A stretch of 52,090 bases of DNA from Pseudomonadota bacterium (lineage in GTDB: Bacteria; Pseudomonadota; Gammaproteobacteria; Burkholderiales; Ferrovaceae), in the NCBI GenBank assembly GCA_021805725.1, contig JAJZEH010000037.1, forward strand, positions 1 through 52,090, written 5' to 3'. The stretch's first letter is position 1, and each line of letters starts with the position of its first letter. A model generated the notes under the pieces. That model did not search any database and had not been told where the DNA came from. It saw nothing but the letters and a program-made list of their open reading frames with translations. Of the stretch, positions 43,912 through 51,666 are shown piece by piece. Position numbers and translations under genes: made by a program.

Positions 43912-44649
43912 ATGAGCAAGGTACCTGAAGTAACCTTTATCTTCTGGGTCATCAAAATTGCTGCAACCACACTGGGAGAAACGGGTGGAGACGCAGTGTC
44001 CATGTCGATGAATCTGGGCTACCTTGTTGGGACAGTCATTTTTGCGGCGGTATTTCTCATCGCTGTGGGAGTTCAAATCAGGGCCCGGCGATTCCATCCG
44101 TTTTTGTACTGGGCAACCATAGTTGCGACCACAACGGTGGGAACAACACTTGCCGATTTTGCGGACCGGTCCCTTGGGTTTGGCTATGTTGGTGGTGCTG
44201 CCCTGCTGTTTGCGCTTCTGGCAGCTTCCCTGGTCACCTGGTATCGGACGCTCGGTTCTGTTTCAGTAAATACCGTGAGTTCGCCGAAGGCGGAGGCGTT
44301 TTACTGGGTCACGATCATGTTTTCTCAAACCCTGGGCACTGCACTGGGTGATTGGACAGCCGACACTGCGGGTCTTGGGTACGGTGGCGGGGCCATCGTT
44401 TTTAGCAGCCTGCTGGGAATGGTGGTCGTGGCCTATTTCTGGACGAATGCATCCAGAACCCTGCTGTTCTGGTCGGCGTTCATCCTGACACGACCACTGG
44501 GCGCCATGGTCGGCGATTTTCTCGACAAGCCGGTGAATGAAGGCGGCCTGGCATTGAGTCGTTATTCAGCATCGGTGGCGCTCATGGCCATCATGGTTTC
44601 CTGCATCCTGATTTTTCCTCCTCGTGCCCAAAAGATCCACGGGCATTGA
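43912..44649 (+). CDS. DUF347 (COG4705) membrane protein
   Basis: A 245-residue membrane protein with four DUF347 repeats visible at IKIAATTLGETGGD (~12-25), ATTTVGTTLADFADRS (~75-90), MFSQTLGTALGDWTAD (~135-150) and LTRPLGAMVGDFLDKP (~198-213), each with a conserved T-G-x-x-x-x-D pattern. Repeats imply internal duplication. The function is uncertain; transport has been suggested for relatives. ATG 43912 matches the family start (MSKVPEVTF), although no ribosome-binding site is seen; ATG 43837 is an alternative. The start region carries a motif also found at 47772. Confidence 0.88.
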   Translation: MSKVPEVTFIFWVIKIAATTLGETGGDAVSMSMNLGYLVGTVIFAAVFLIAVGVQIRARRFHPFLYWATIVATTTVGTTLADFADRSLGFGYVGGAALLFALLAASLVTWYRTLGSVSVNTVSSPKAEAFYWVTIMFSQTLGTALGDWTADTAGLGYGGGAIVFSSLLGMVVVAYFWTNASRTLLFWSAFILTRPLGAMVGDFLDKPVNEGGLALSRYSASVALMAIMVSCILIFPPRAQKIHGH

Positions 44650-44667
44650 ATGATTTTTGAGTGACTT

Positions 44668-45363
44668 TTATGAGATCAGCCTGGCCAGGAGAAAAGCAGC
44701 TGTCGCCGCCACGCTGCCGATTGTCAGCGTTTGCAGCGCGCTGGCAAGACGAGGCGTGCCGGTGAATCCTCCCTTGAAGAACCCGAACAGCGCCAGGGCG
44801 AACAGGGTTACTGCAACGGAGTAGGGAAGTGCCTGTTCCACGCTGGGGGCAAGAAAGTAGGGCGAGATGGGAATGAGCCCTCCGGCGACATAGGCGCCGG
44901 CGATGGTTGTGGCGCTTCGTGATGCGCGTCCGGCTTCAGGTTTTTCCAGCCCGAGTTCAAAACGCATCATGAAGCGCACCCAGGCATCGTGATCAGTGCG
45001 CAATGCAGCAACGACCGGGGCGCACTGTGCTGCCGATACCCCGTAGGCTTCAAAGACCTCGACGATCTCGGCAGCTTCTTGCTCCGGGATGGTTTGCACT
45101 TCGTGACGTTCACGCTGCAATTCGTGGTCGTAATGTTCGGCATCTCCGCGTGCCGCAAGGAACCCTCCCAATCCCATGGCGATCGCACCTGCGGCGATCT
45201 CGGCAAGGCCTGCCGTGGTAATGAGGTGACTGGAGGTTACGGCACCAGACAAGCCGGCAGCCAATGCAAAAGGAACCGTCAGCCCATCCGACATGCCAAT
45301 GACGATGTCACGAATCGCGTCAGAGGCACGAAAGTGCTTTTCTACATGCGGTGTTTGCGGCAT
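44668..45363 (-). CDS. VIT1/CCC1-family metal transporter
   Basis: A 231-residue protein with five helices. Helix 1 has the hallmark DGLTVPFALAAGLSGAV (~26-42), followed by a gly-rich second helix with GLGGFLAARGDAEHYDHELQ and a cytoplasmic acidic loop (IPEQEAAEIVEVFEAYGVSA), then three C-terminal helices including GAYVAGGLIPISPYFLAP. Relatives move Fe2+ or Mn2+ out of the cytoplasm. Placed next to a cytochrome b561 gene on the same strand, 21 bp away. Metal specificity is not known. Confidence 0.9.
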   Translation of the reverse strand: MPQTPHVEKHFRASDAIRDIVIGMSDGLTVPFALAAGLSGAVTSSHLITTAGLAEIAAGAIAMGLGGFLAARGDAEHYDHELQRERHEVQTIPEQEAAEIVEVFEAYGVSAAQCAPVVAALRTDHDAWVRFMMRFELGLEKPEAGRASRSATTIAGAYVAGGLIPISPYFLAPSVEQALPYSVAVTLFALALFGFFKGGFTGTPRLASALQTLTIGSVAATAAFLLARLIS

Positions 45364-45384
45364 CGATTTTTGCGCAGACGTGCA

Positions 45385-45945
45385 TCATTGTTTGGGGGGG
45401 AGCATGCGCTGAAGGATGTTGTCACGCATCACCCATTGATGGTAGAGGGCTGCTGCCACATGAAATCCAACGATGACCAGCAAGCCGATGGCTACCGCCT
45501 GATGCACGTCGCCCATTTCATGTCCCCAGTCCGAACCGCGGGGTGCCAGGGCTGGGAGGGGAATGGTGCCGAGCAACTTGACGTCCCAACCTCGTGAGGA
45601 AGCGTTGGCCCATCCCATCAATGGCAGGACAATCAGGACGACATAAAGCAATTTGTGCGTGCTGTTTGCGGCAATCGCCTGCCAGCGCGGCATGAAAAGA
45701 TCAGGGGGGGCACGATGGGAGAGGCGCCAGAACAAACGCAATAACGCCACGACGAGGATGAGTGTGCCCAAAAACAGGTGCCATGAAATCAGACCATCGG
45801 GCCGTGTATCCTTGTGAACCTCTGGCATGGTCCAGGCAATGGAGAATTCAACAACCAGAAGTGCCAAAACCGCCCAATGAAAAAAACGGGCAACGGAGTC
45901 GTAGTGTTGTTGAGTCGAAGATACATCGATGGACTGATTGTTCAT
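45385..45945 (-). CDS. Cytochrome b561
   Basis: A 186-residue four-helix diheme membrane cytochrome of the bacterial CybB type. Candidate heme ligands are His23 (RFFHWAV), His55 (SWHLFLG), and His ~145 and ~157 in GHEMGDVHQAVA ... VGFHVAAALYH. It transfers electrons between quinol and acceptors such as superoxide. The VIT1-like gene follows 21 bp downstream on the same strand, suggesting a metal/redox-homeostasis pair. The long frame on the opposite strand that overlaps the start is an artefact of the upstream extension of the hydrolase ORF. Confidence 0.9.
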   Translation of the reverse strand: MNNQSIDVSSTQQHYDSVARFFHWAVLALLVVEFSIAWTMPEVHKDTRPDGLISWHLFLGTLILVVALLRLFWRLSHRAPPDLFMPRWQAIAANSTHKLLYVVLIVLPLMGWANASSRGWDVKLLGTIPLPALAPRGSDWGHEMGDVHQAVAIGLLVIVGFHVAAALYHQWVMRDNILQRMLPPKQ

Positions 45946-46092
45946 GTGTGTTCACCTGTGACGGAGTGTTTCCACTGGGCAAGTCTATCAACCCGCATGA
46001 GGCAGATCAATGAAAGTTTCGTTTCATCGGCTCGGCCATGTTGCCACAAATTGGCTATAGAATTGGCACTCACTGATGATTTGGGAGCGAGC

Positions 46093-47415
46093 ATGACAAT
46101 CCAGTTCAAGAAGCATGTTCTTGTCGCGATCGTATCAAGTTTCGTGACCTTGACAAATATTGCACTGGCAGGAGATTTGCCGATCGTCAGGCCCGAGGCG
46201 GTTGGACTGTCTTCGCCAAGGCTAGGCAACATCAAAACCCTGCTTCAGACCGAGGTGGACAAGGGCAGTATTCCTGGCGCTGTGGTGATGATTGAGCGTA
46301 AGGGAAAGCTGGTGTATTCCGAGGCAGTGGGTTATCAGGACAAGGCAGCGAATGTACCCATGCGCCTGGATACGATTTTTCGAATCTACTCCATGACCAA
46401 ACCACTGGTGTCCGTGGCTGCGATGATGCTGGTTGAAGACGGCAAAATGCAATTAACGGACCCCATATCAAAATTCATGCCTGAATTTTCCAGGATGCAG
46501 GTGAGCGTGGTTGGCAAAGACGCCCTTGGAAATGCCACCTACAGCCTGGTGCCTGCCGCAAAGCCCATTACCGTGCAGGATCTCTTGCGCCATACCTCGG
46601 GCATCGTTTATCCGGAAATAACTGCCAACCCGGTCATCAGGCAACATTATATTGATGCCGGCCTGTATGTACCGGGCGGCACGGATTATGACCAGCGTCG
46701 CGTCACGCCCAAGGATATGATTGCGGCCATTGCCAGTGCGCCACTCTCCACCCAGCCGGGCACCAACTGGGAATACAGCATGTCTGTGGATTTGCTGGGG
46801 CGTGTCGTGGAAATCGTTTCGGGTCAGCGTCTTTCCGATTTCCTGCAAGCGCGTTTGTTTCAACCTTTGAAGATGAAAGACGCAGGGTTTTATGTGCCCA
46901 TTGAAAAGCAGTTTCGTCTTGCCGAGGCACTTGCGGTGGATCCTTTCACCAAAACCCCCATCAGATTGCTGGATGTTCGCACGCTTCCGAACAATGACTC
47001 GGGTGGCGCGGGGGGTGTAGCCACCGCATCGGATTACATGAATTTTGCGCACATGATGATTCAAGGCGGCGAGTTCGAGGGGCAACATCTGCTCTCACCC
47101 ATGACGGTTAATTTGATGACCTCGGACATGCTGGGCAACCGCACCACCGTGCCAATGTCTCCCGGCCAGCTGTTGATGGGGGTGGATGGCTATACTTTTG
47201 GCCTGGGCTTCATGGTGCGCCAGGGGCAGGGACTGGCTGGGGTGGATGGTTCTGCAGGAGAGTACATGTGGGCAGGAGCCGCGGGAACCTTCTTCTGGGT
47301 TGACCCAAAAGAGCAGCTGGTAGTGGTCTTTATGAGCCAAGTGCCCGGGCCGATTCGTCCGTACTATCGCAAGCTTGTCAAACAGGCGGTTTCTGCGGCA
47401 GTCATTGGCAACTAG
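46093..47415 (+). CDS. Secreted serine hydrolase of the beta-lactamase/EstB family
   Basis: A 440-residue precursor with a signal peptide (VLVAIVSSFVTLTNIALAG, cleavage ~27). The SxxK motif is SMTK (Ser100, Lys103), and a tyrosine motif lies near YSMS (~227). Other family landmarks are RHTSGIVYP (~170) and a HxG-like end region with WAGAAGTFFWVDPKEQLVVV (~395). These are shared by class C beta-lactamases, EstB esterases and D-aminopeptidases; an esterase or peptidase role is likelier than antibiotic resistance. ATG 46093 starts the signal peptide. It is divergent from cytochrome b561. Confidence 0.9.
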   Translation: MTIQFKKHVLVAIVSSFVTLTNIALAGDLPIVRPEAVGLSSPRLGNIKTLLQTEVDKGSIPGAVVMIERKGKLVYSEAVGYQDKAANVPMRLDTIFRIYSMTKPLVSVAAMMLVEDGKMQLTDPISKFMPEFSRMQVSVVGKDALGNATYSLVPAAKPITVQDLLRHTSGIVYPEITANPVIRQHYIDAGLYVPGGTDYDQRRVTPKDMIAAIASAPLSTQPGTNWEYSMSVDLLGRVVEIVSGQRLSDFLQARLFQPLKMKDAGFYVPIEKQFRLAEALAVDPFTKTPIRLLDVRTLPNNDSGGAGGVATASDYMNFAHMMIQGGEFEGQHLLSPMTVNLMTSDMLGNRTTVPMSPGQLLMGVDGYTFGLGFMVRQGQGLAGVDGSAGEYMWAGAAGTFFWVDPKEQLVVVFMSQVPGPIRPYYRKLVKQAVSAAVIGN

Positions 47416-47581
47416 CCTTATGGCAACTGGCTTTGTGCCATGTAATATCAAGTAACCAAATGAGAAATGGATGCATTAAAAAAGTGCCTATAACTGTTTG
47501 AAATTCGAAAAAATTATGGTATGAATGCTGTGCGGTTAAAATAGTAACCGACGCCTATACTTTCAATCTCTGGAGGGTCGA

Positions 47582-47668
47582 ATGGAAATAGTTTGGGTAC
47601 AGATGTGCGTTATTTGGGGCTTTGCCATTCTCATGGTGCTTCTGGAGAATAATAAAAGCAAAGGCTGA
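47582..47668 (+). CDS. 28-residue single-helix microprotein
   Basis: An 87-base ORF, MEIVWVQMCVIWGFAI at the start and NNKSKG at the end: one membrane helix with a short basic tail. GGAGGG (47571-47576) lies five bases before the ATG. It is followed 27 bases later by a strong terminator, and a TTGAAA/TATGAA pair (47498-47525) may be its promoter. This full gene architecture around so short a frame supports a real gene. No family is recognised. Inner-membrane partner peptides of respiratory oxidases have this size. Confidence 0.55.
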   Translation: MEIVWVQMCVIWGFAILMVLLENNKSKG

Positions 47669-47695
47669 CCTGTATCATCGTATAGCGCATTCATC

Positions 47696-47729
47696 AAAAG
47701 CCCCTGTCAGAAATGACAGGGGCTTTTTT
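47696..47729 (+). terminator. Strong intrinsic terminator with GAAA loop
   Basis: AAAAGCCCCTGTCA (47696-47709) pairs over 14 bp with its reverse complement (47714-47727) around a GAAA tetraloop, ending in a run of T. It closes the microprotein transcript. Its A-run also makes it usable from the minus strand, but no gene needs that here. Confidence 0.92.
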
Positions 47730-47795
47730 ATTGCCGTTCGGGTCATGGCCGTCATTGAACCCAATTGTTACAAAATGTGTCTATAATCGGATTTG

Positions 47796-50282
47796 ATGCT
47801 CATGGTGAGAAGGTTGATGGCTGTTGAACATAATTTTCGCGTGTTATTCGATCTGGCTGCCGACTCCATGTTTGTTGTTGACTCGACGGGCATCATTATG
47901 GAGGCCAACCAAACCGGCTATGAACTGCTGGGTTATACGAAAGCCGAAATGTTGGGAAGGCATGTAAGCGTTTTTGTGCCGCCTGAATACGCCGCCACGC
48001 TGGAAAACCGATTCGCCAAGGCCCAACGTGAGAAATGTCTCATCTACGAATCGGCCATGGTGCATAAGAGTGGCTCCGTTCTCCCCATGGAAATTGCCCT
48101 CAAGGCCTTGGAGTGGGACGGGCAAATGGCATTCCTGGGCATTGTCCGTGACATTCGCGAACGCAAGCTCATGGATGCTGCCATGCGAGAGAGCGAGGCG
48201 CGCTTCCGTACCCTGGCAGAAGATGCCCCGGAAGCGATAGTCGTCCATGATCTCGAGTCGGGTCTTTTCGTGGACGCGACCACCAGTGCGGAGCGGTTAT
48301 TCGGTTGCAGCCGAGAAGAAATTCTCCGACATGGCCCCGCATATTTCTATGCCCAAAATCAACCTGACGATGCCCCACTGATAGAAAGCATCCAGGTGCG
48401 GGGCGAACGCATCATTGCTGGCGAGCAAATGAAGTTCGAGCGTCTGGTACGTACCAAAAGCGGGAAGGAGATTCTTTGTGAAGTCAGGCTGGTACGACTG
48501 CCATCCGAAACCCGAAAATTAATTCGTGCAAGCTATGTTGACATCACTGAACGCAAGCAGTCGGAACGATTGCTTGCCGAGAGCGAGAAACTCTATCGCA
48601 CGCTGATCATGGCGCTAGACGAAGGTGTCGTACTGCAGGACGAGAATTCCTCGATTATTGCGTTTAACAAGAGTGCCGAGCGCATCCTCGGACTGACCTC
48701 AGACCAACTCAAAGGAAAGTCCTCCTACGATCCAGGATGGCGCGCCATTCGCGAAGACGGGTCTCCGTTTCCGGCTGAAGAGCACCCTGTCGTGATGACG
48801 CTAAAAACCGGATTGCCGCAGTCCAATGTCATCATGGGCGTTCACACACCAGCAGGTGCTTTGACCTGGATTTCAATCAACGTTCAACCCATTTTCAAGG
48901 AAGGAATGGCAACGCCTTACCGCGTTGTTGCGACGATGCACAACGTCACGGAACGAAAATTGGTCGATGAAAAGATCGTTACCCTAGCGTTTTATGACAC
49001 CCTGACGGGGCTTCCAAACCGGCAACTACTCATGGATCGGCTGAGGCTGGCATTGGCATCCACTGCGCGTAGCGGCAAGACGGGTGCTTTGTTATTGATT
49101 GACCTGGACAACTTCAAGACCATTAACGACACTCTGGGCCATGACGTCGGGGATGCCCTGCTACAGCAAGTGGCGCAGCGCTTGTGGGCCTGCATTCGTG
49201 AAGTGGATACCGTGGCCCGTCTTGGCGGTGATGAGTTCGTTGTGATGTTGGAAGATCTTGGCGAAGATGTCATTGAAGCGGCGGAACAAGCAAAAACCAC
49301 TGGTGAGAAAATAATCGACGAGCTTAACCGAGCCTACCCGCTGTGTGGCCATGAATGTCGCAGCACTGCCAGTCTGGGTGCCGTGCTTTTCAGAAGCACC
49401 CATATGGCGATGGAAGACTTGCTGAAACAAGCCGACATCGCAATGTATCAGGCCAAAAAAGAGGGTCGGAATACCCTGCGATTTTTCGACCCGCAAATGC
49501 AGGAATCCATCAATGCCCGCGCATTGCTCGAAGCAGAGTTACGCCATGCCATTGAGAAACAGCAGTTTCAGTTGTACTACCAAATCCAGGTAGACGGCAG
49601 GGGGCACCCTTTGGGGGCTGAGGCCTTGATACGCTGGGCGCATCCTGGGCGGGGCTTGGTGGCGCCCATGGAGTTCATTCCGCTGGCGGAAGAGACTGGT
49701 CTGATATTGCCCATTGGTCAGTGGGTTATTGAGACGGCCTGCGCGCAGATCAAGGCTTGGGAAAAAAATTCATGGACCCGGGACCTGGGGCTATCGGTGA
49801 ACGTGAGTGCCAGTCAGTTTCACCAGCCCGATTTTGTGGCCCAGACACAGGCCGCCCTCGAGCGCCACGGCATAAACCCGAATTTGTTAACGCTGGAGCT
49901 CACTGAGGGCATCATGCTCAAGGATACTGAAGACACCATTGCCACCATGAATACATTGAAAAAAATTGGTGTTCAGTTTGCATTGGATGACTTCGGCAGC
50001 GGTTATTCTTCCCTGCAGTACCTCAAAAGACTGCCCCTTCATCAACTCAAGATTGACCGATCCTTCATCCGTGACATTGCCATCGATGACAGCGACAAGG
50101 CGATTGTGCGTACTGTCATTGCCATGGCGCAAAGTCTGAACCTGGGCGTCATTGCCGAGGGGGTCGAGACGGAAGAGCAAAGGCAGTTTCTCCTCGAAAA
50201 TGGCTGTTCGCAGTGCCAGGGGTACCTGTTCAGCTGGCCGGTACCGATCGAGCAGTTTGAGTCGCTGTTGCGATTGGCCTGA
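47796..50282 (+). CDS. PAS-PAS-PAS-GGDEF-EAL c-di-GMP protein
   Basis: An ~828-residue soluble signalling protein. Three PAS sensor domains lie at about 10-125, 130-255 and 260-385. The GGDEF motif is intact (477-481) with RxxD (REVD) nine residues earlier as an inhibitory site. The EAL domain has GAEALIRW (Glu609), ELTEG, DDFGSGYSSL, KIDRSF and AEGVET, so both cyclase and phosphodiesterase activity are possible. TATAAT at 47782 lies close before the start. Start choice is uncertain: ATG 47796, 47802 or 47817 (the last behind GAGAAGG) are all compatible with the PAS start. It lacks a membrane segment. Confidence 0.93.
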   Translation: MLMVRRLMAVEHNFRVLFDLAADSMFVVDSTGIIMEANQTGYELLGYTKAEMLGRHVSVFVPPEYAATLENRFAKAQREKCLIYESAMVHKSGSVLPMEIALKALEWDGQMAFLGIVRDIRERKLMDAAMRESEARFRTLAEDAPEAIVVHDLESGLFVDATTSAERLFGCSREEILRHGPAYFYAQNQPDDAPLIESIQVRGERIIAGEQMKFERLVRTKSGKEILCEVRLVRLPSETRKLIRASYVDITERKQSERLLAESEKLYRTLIMALDEGVVLQDENSSIIAFNKSAERILGLTSDQLKGKSSYDPGWRAIREDGSPFPAEEHPVVMTLKTGLPQSNVIMGVHTPAGALTWISINVQPIFKEGMATPYRVVATMHNVTERKLVDEKIVTLAFYDTLTGLPNRQLLMDRLRLALASTARSGKTGALLLIDLDNFKTINDTLGHDVGDALLQQVAQRLWACIREVDTVARLGGDEFVVMLEDLGEDVIEAAEQAKTTGEKIIDELNRAYPLCGHECRSTASLGAVLFRSTHMAMEDLLKQADIAMYQAKKEGRNTLRFFDPQMQESINARALLEAELRHAIEKQQFQLYYQIQVDGRGHPLGAEALIRWAHPGRGLVAPMEFIPLAEETGLILPIGQWVIETACAQIKAWEKNSWTRDLGLSVNVSASQFHQPDFVAQTQAALERHGINPNLLTLELTEGIMLKDTEDTIATMNTLKKIGVQFALDDFGSGYSSLQYLKRLPLHQLKIDRSFIRDIAIDDSDKAIVRTVIAMAQSLNLGVIAEGVETEEQRQFLLENGCSQCQGYLFSWPVPIEQFESLLRLA

Positions 50283-50299
50283 TCGAGGCCCCATCTGGA

Positions 50300-50329
50300 T
50301 TGTGAAGGCGTTGTTTTCACGCATATAAT
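50300..50329 (+). promoter_or_regulatory. psiF-like promoter with inverted repeat
   Basis: A perfect TATAAT (50324-50329) with TTGTGA (50300-50305, 18-base spacer) or TGTGAA (17). The spacer contains GTGAA (50302-50306) and TTCAC (50316-50320), an exact inverted repeat that could be an operator. It sits just after the EAL gene stop. Confidence 0.5.
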
Positions 50330-50359
50330 CGGCCACGCATGACAACCCAAGGAGGATTT

Positions 50360-50659
50360 ATGAAAAAACTGATTTTGTCCGCGCTCTTCAGCCTGCTCGC
50401 TTGCAATGTGGTCATGGCGGCTCCTGCTGTTGCCCAGCCTGCGGGATGCGAATCGAAAGCAATCGACAAAAACGGCAAGCCCCTCGCGGGTGCTGCCAAG
50501 GCTTCCTTCTTGAAAAAATGCGAAGCAGACACCAAAGTTGCAGGCACTAAATCGGGCTGTGAAGAAAAGGCTGTCGGCAAGAATGGCAAACCCCTGGCTG
50601 GAGCTGCCAAAGCCTCTTTCATGAAGAAGTGCGAGGCTGACGCCAAGGCGGGTAAATAA
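50360..50659 (+). CDS. PsiF-repeat periplasmic protein
   Basis: A 99-residue exported protein: a signal peptide (LILSALFSLLACNVVMAAPA) then two PsiF repeats with two Cys each, CESKAIDKNGKPLAGAAKAS and CEEKAVGKNGKPLAGAAKAS, each ending FxKKCEAD. The family is named from a phosphate-starvation-inducible E. coli gene; its biochemical role is unknown. The paired Cys suggest disulfides in the periplasm. ATG 50360 is used: AAGGAGG (50349-50355) precedes it and the signal begins there. It is convergent with the LysR gene, 9 bp apart. Confidence 0.9.
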   Translation: MKKLILSALFSLLACNVVMAAPAVAQPAGCESKAIDKNGKPLAGAAKASFLKKCEADTKVAGTKSGCEEKAVGKNGKPLAGAAKASFMKKCEADAKAGK

Positions 50660-50668
50660 GCATTCTTG

Positions 50669-51571
50669 CTATTTCACTGCGATAGGGTTGCTTTTTGACA
50701 GTAGCCATTCGCTGAAGGCTTTGACTTTAGGTAAGGCAGCCCGGTTCGGCGGCATGACGAGGTGGTATCCCAGGCGTGTGGTGATGGTTCGATCCAGCAA
50801 CCAGATCAGGCGCCCCGCCTTGAGGTCGTCCTCCACCAGCGTGCGCCACGCAAGCGCGACACCCAGGCCGGAGAGTGCCGCCTGAATGGTCAGGTTGCTT
50901 TCCTCGAAATACTTGATGCGCAACGGGGCCTCCAGCGTGACGCCCTGTGACGTAAACCACGTTTCCCAGTCCGGAAAGGCCAGGTTGTCTGTGTGCGACT
51001 GGTCGTTCAGCAGTGGCTTTCTTGCGATGTCCGCGACGGTCAATATTTCCGCGGCAAGTGCCGGCGTGGCTACCGGGATGATGGCTTCAGGCATCATTCG
51101 CTCGACACTCAGGCCAGGGTACCGGCCATCACCGAATCGAATCGCACAATCCACGTCTTCCAGGGCAAAGTCCACCAGGCGGCGCGTCGCCAACAGCCTG
51201 AGCTCGATCTCGGGATGCTGCGTCTGGAAATCCTCCAGGCGCGGCACGAGCCAGCGGGCTGCAAAGGCGGGCGGAGTCGAAACGACCAGCGGACCATCGT
51301 GCCCCCCCGAGCGCAGTTCCGTGGCTGCCCGCTCCAGGCGGTCAAAGGCGTCTGACAGCAGCGGGAGGGCGGATTCCGCACTGTCGCTCAAGGTCAGCGG
51401 CTTGCCGCGTTTGAACAGGGGCTGACCGAGAAACTCTTCCAGCTGCTTGATCTGTTGGCTCACCGCCCCCGGCGTGACATGCAACTCCTCGGCCGCACGC
51501 GCCATTGAAAGGTGGCGGGCAACGGCTTCAAAGGCGCGAAGCGCGGTGAGGGGAGGGAGGCGTCTGGTCAT
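50669..51571 (-). CDS. LysR-type transcription regulator (GcvA-like)
   Basis: A 300-residue LysR protein. The N-terminal HTH (LTALRAFEAVARHLSMARAAEELHVTPGAVSQQIKQLEEFLG in pieces, ~8-48) is of the GcvA/AmpR type, and the effector domain runs from ~93 (PLVVSTPPAFAARWLVPRLE). It is divergent from an EamA transporter, the standard arrangement for a LysR regulator with its target. A perfect inverted repeat sits between the genes. The effector is unknown. Confidence 0.92.
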   Translation of the reverse strand: MTRRLPPLTALRAFEAVARHLSMARAAEELHVTPGAVSQQIKQLEEFLGQPLFKRGKPLTLSDSAESALPLLSDAFDRLERAATELRSGGHDGPLVVSTPPAFAARWLVPRLEDFQTQHPEIELRLLATRRLVDFALEDVDCAIRFGDGRYPGLSVERMMPEAIIPVATPALAAEILTVADIARKPLLNDQSHTDNLAFPDWETWFTSQGVTLEAPLRIKYFEESNLTIQAALSGLGVALAWRTLVEDDLKAGRLIWLLDRTITTRLGYHLVMPPNRAALPKVKAFSEWLLSKSNPIAVK

Positions 51572-51582
51572 TAGAATATCTT

Positions 51583-51607
51583 AACGATATCCCAAAATAA
51601 TATCGTT
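51583..51607. promoter_or_regulatory. Inverted repeat, probable LysR operator
   Basis: AACGATAT (51583-51590), nine bases, ATATCGTT (51600-51607), an exact 8-bp inverted repeat in the 95-bp divergent region. It lies 12 bases from the LysR start and 60 from the transporter start, the normal location for a LysR box. Confidence 0.55.
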
Positions 51608-51666
51608 TGTCTATTGTACCTGCAGAAAATATATTTCACTAACATTAGTTATTCTTAATAGGTGAA

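Noticed and set aside
46093..47415. Antibiotic-resistance beta-lactamase
   Set aside because: The SxxK motif is shared by many esterases and peptidases, and the class C KTG motif was not found with confidence.
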